Origin: an uncultured Collinsella sp.
Lineage (GTDB): Bacteria; Actinomycetota; Coriobacteriia; Coriobacteriales; Coriobacteriaceae
Assembly (NCBI GenBank): GCA_958419975.1
Contig: CATZIG010000139.1
Span: 1 to 5,443 of the forward strand
Direction: 5' to 3'
DNA: 5,443 nucleotides
A model generated the notes under the pieces. That model did not search any database, was not told where the DNA came from, and was given only the letters and a program-made list of their open reading frames with translations. Shown piece after piece: positions 4,801-5,443 of this stretch; position 1 is the stretch's first letter; every line of letters starts with the position of its first letter. Made by a program: the position numbers and the translations under genes.

Positions 4801-5443
4801 ATGTCCTCGACCTTTGGCAACGTCTTGCACTTAAGCATCTTCGGCCAATCGCACTCCCCCGCTATCGGCTGCTCGCTCGATGGCATCCCGGCGGGCATCG
4901 CCGTGGACCAGGAGGAGTTGCAGGCCTTCCTCGACCGTCGCGCCCCCGGTCGCGACGAAACCGCAACCAAGCGCCGCGAAGCCGACGCCGCGCATATCAT
5001 CGCCGGTGTGGTCGATGGACACACCACTGGCGCACCCATCGCCGCGATTATCGAGAACACCAACACGCGCTCCAAGGACTATTCCGAGCTGCGCCGCAAG
5101 CCCCGCCCCGGGCACGCAGACTTTCCGGCGCGCGTGAAGTACCACAACATGCACGACGTCGCCGGCGGTGGGCATTTCTCCGGCCGCCTAACGGCACCCC
5201 TGTGCATCGCCGGCGGCATTGCGCTGCAGGCACTTGAGGCCCGCGGCATTCAGGTCATGGCGCACGTTGCGCAGATCGGCGGTATCTCCGACCTGCCAAT
5301 GGACGATATGGTCTATCGCGAGGCCGACCGCAAGGCGATCCTTACGAACGATCTGCCGTGCATTGACGCCGCCGCAGCCGGCCGCATGCGCGAGGAGATC
5401 CTAGCCGCGCGCGACGAACTCGACAGCATCGGCGGCATCGTGG
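4801..5443 (+). CDS. aroC: chorismate synthase (3' end beyond the window)
   Basis: AroC removes phosphate from EPSP to form chorismate, the last shared step, and needs reduced FMN. The window holds the first 214 codons of a protein that is normally about 350-400 residues, so this is cut by the window edge and not truncated. The reading frame is intact throughout. Motifs in order are MSSTFGNVLHLSIFGQSHSP (1-20) with the family signature GQSH, LDRRAPGRDETATKRRE (44-60), SGV-like AGVVDGHTTGAPIA (68-81), NTNTRSKDYSEL (86-97), RPGHADFP (102-109), GGGHFSGRLTAPL (122-134) and DSIGGIV (208-214). The two catalytic histidines expected in the family are at 18 and 105. The GGGHFSGRLTAP version is the one I associate with clostridial-type enzymes; proteobacterial ones have GGGRSSARET. 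GAGGAGGAA (4788-4796), at the very end of aroA, is a near-perfect ribosome binding site 4 bases before the ATG. Confidence 0.97.
   Translation, partial: MSSTFGNVLHLSIFGQSHSPAIGCSLDGIPAGIAVDQEELQAFLDRRAPGRDETATKRREADAAHIIAGVVDGHTTGAPIAAIIENTNTRSKDYSELRRKPRPGHADFPARVKYHNMHDVAGGGHFSGRLTAPLCIAGGIALQALEARGIQVMAHVAQIGGISDLPMDDMVYREADRKAILTNDLPCIDAAAAGRMREEILAARDELDSIGGIV

Larger units (their letters stand above)
400..5443 (+). other. aromatic biosynthesis operon aroF-tyrA-aroB-aroA-aroC (continues past the window)
   Basis: Five same-strand genes have junctions of 3, 36, -7 and 1 bases, each with its own Shine-Dalgarno site, mostly lying inside the preceding gene. I see no terminator or promoter inside the run. 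The order places the first enzyme of the pathway and the tyrosine branch enzyme ahead of steps 2, 6 and 7. Genes for dehydroquinate dehydratase, shikimate dehydrogenase, shikimate kinase and prephenate dehydratase are absent here; some may follow aroC. Confidence 0.9.

Noticed and set aside
1..5443. CRISPR arrays, insertion sequences, phage genes or a defence island
   Set aside because: No direct-repeat arrays, transposase-like frames or terminal inverted repeats were seen. Apart from the tRNA and leader, the window is conventional core metabolism.

Overview
The window looks like a chromosomal segment from a high-GC Gram-positive bacterium. The best guess is an actinobacterium of the class Coriobacteriia, possibly Collinsella-like. 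That guess rests on the strong preference for codons ending in C or G (for example CGC for arginine), clear Shine-Dalgarno sites, and the style of the AroA and AroC sequences. It is an inference from memory of these families, not a database result.

Layout. Positions 1-80 hold no gene I can identify, only a possible gene tail ending at 54. On the minus strand is a complete transcription unit: a promoter with an AT-rich upstream tract (207-249), a tRNA-Arg with anticodon CCG (122-195), and a strong intrinsic terminator (81-117). A short divergent control region (about 200-399) separates it from the plus-strand genes. This region contains a weak candidate promoter, a GC-rich hairpin followed by five T's, a possible 20-codon leader ORF whose stop lies inside the next ribosome binding site, and that ribosome binding site itself.

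From 400 to the window edge runs a tight plus-strand operon for aromatic amino acid biosynthesis: aroF-type DAHP synthase (400-1425), prephenate dehydrogenase tyrA (1429-2343), 3-dehydroquinate synthase aroB (2380-3486), EPSP synthase aroA (3480-4799) and chorismate synthase aroC (4801-5443, cut by the window). Intergenic spacings are 3, 36, -7 and 1 bases, so co-transcription and translational coupling are likely. Together the genes encode steps 1, 2, 6 and 7 of the shikimate pathway, plus the NAD(P)-dependent dehydrogenation that commits prephenate to tyrosine. Steps 3-5 and the phenylalanine branch are not in this window.

The operon is conventional. The two points worth a second look are both at its left edge. 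First, the tRNA-Arg(CCG) gene has good D, anticodon and T arms, promoter and terminator, but the two halves of its acceptor stem do not pair. By my reading, none of the roughly 100 arginine codons in the five genes is CGG, the codon this tRNA would read. Second, the aroF leader has an attenuator-like hairpin with possible leader-peptide control. I found no CRISPR array, insertion sequence or novel multi-gene system.
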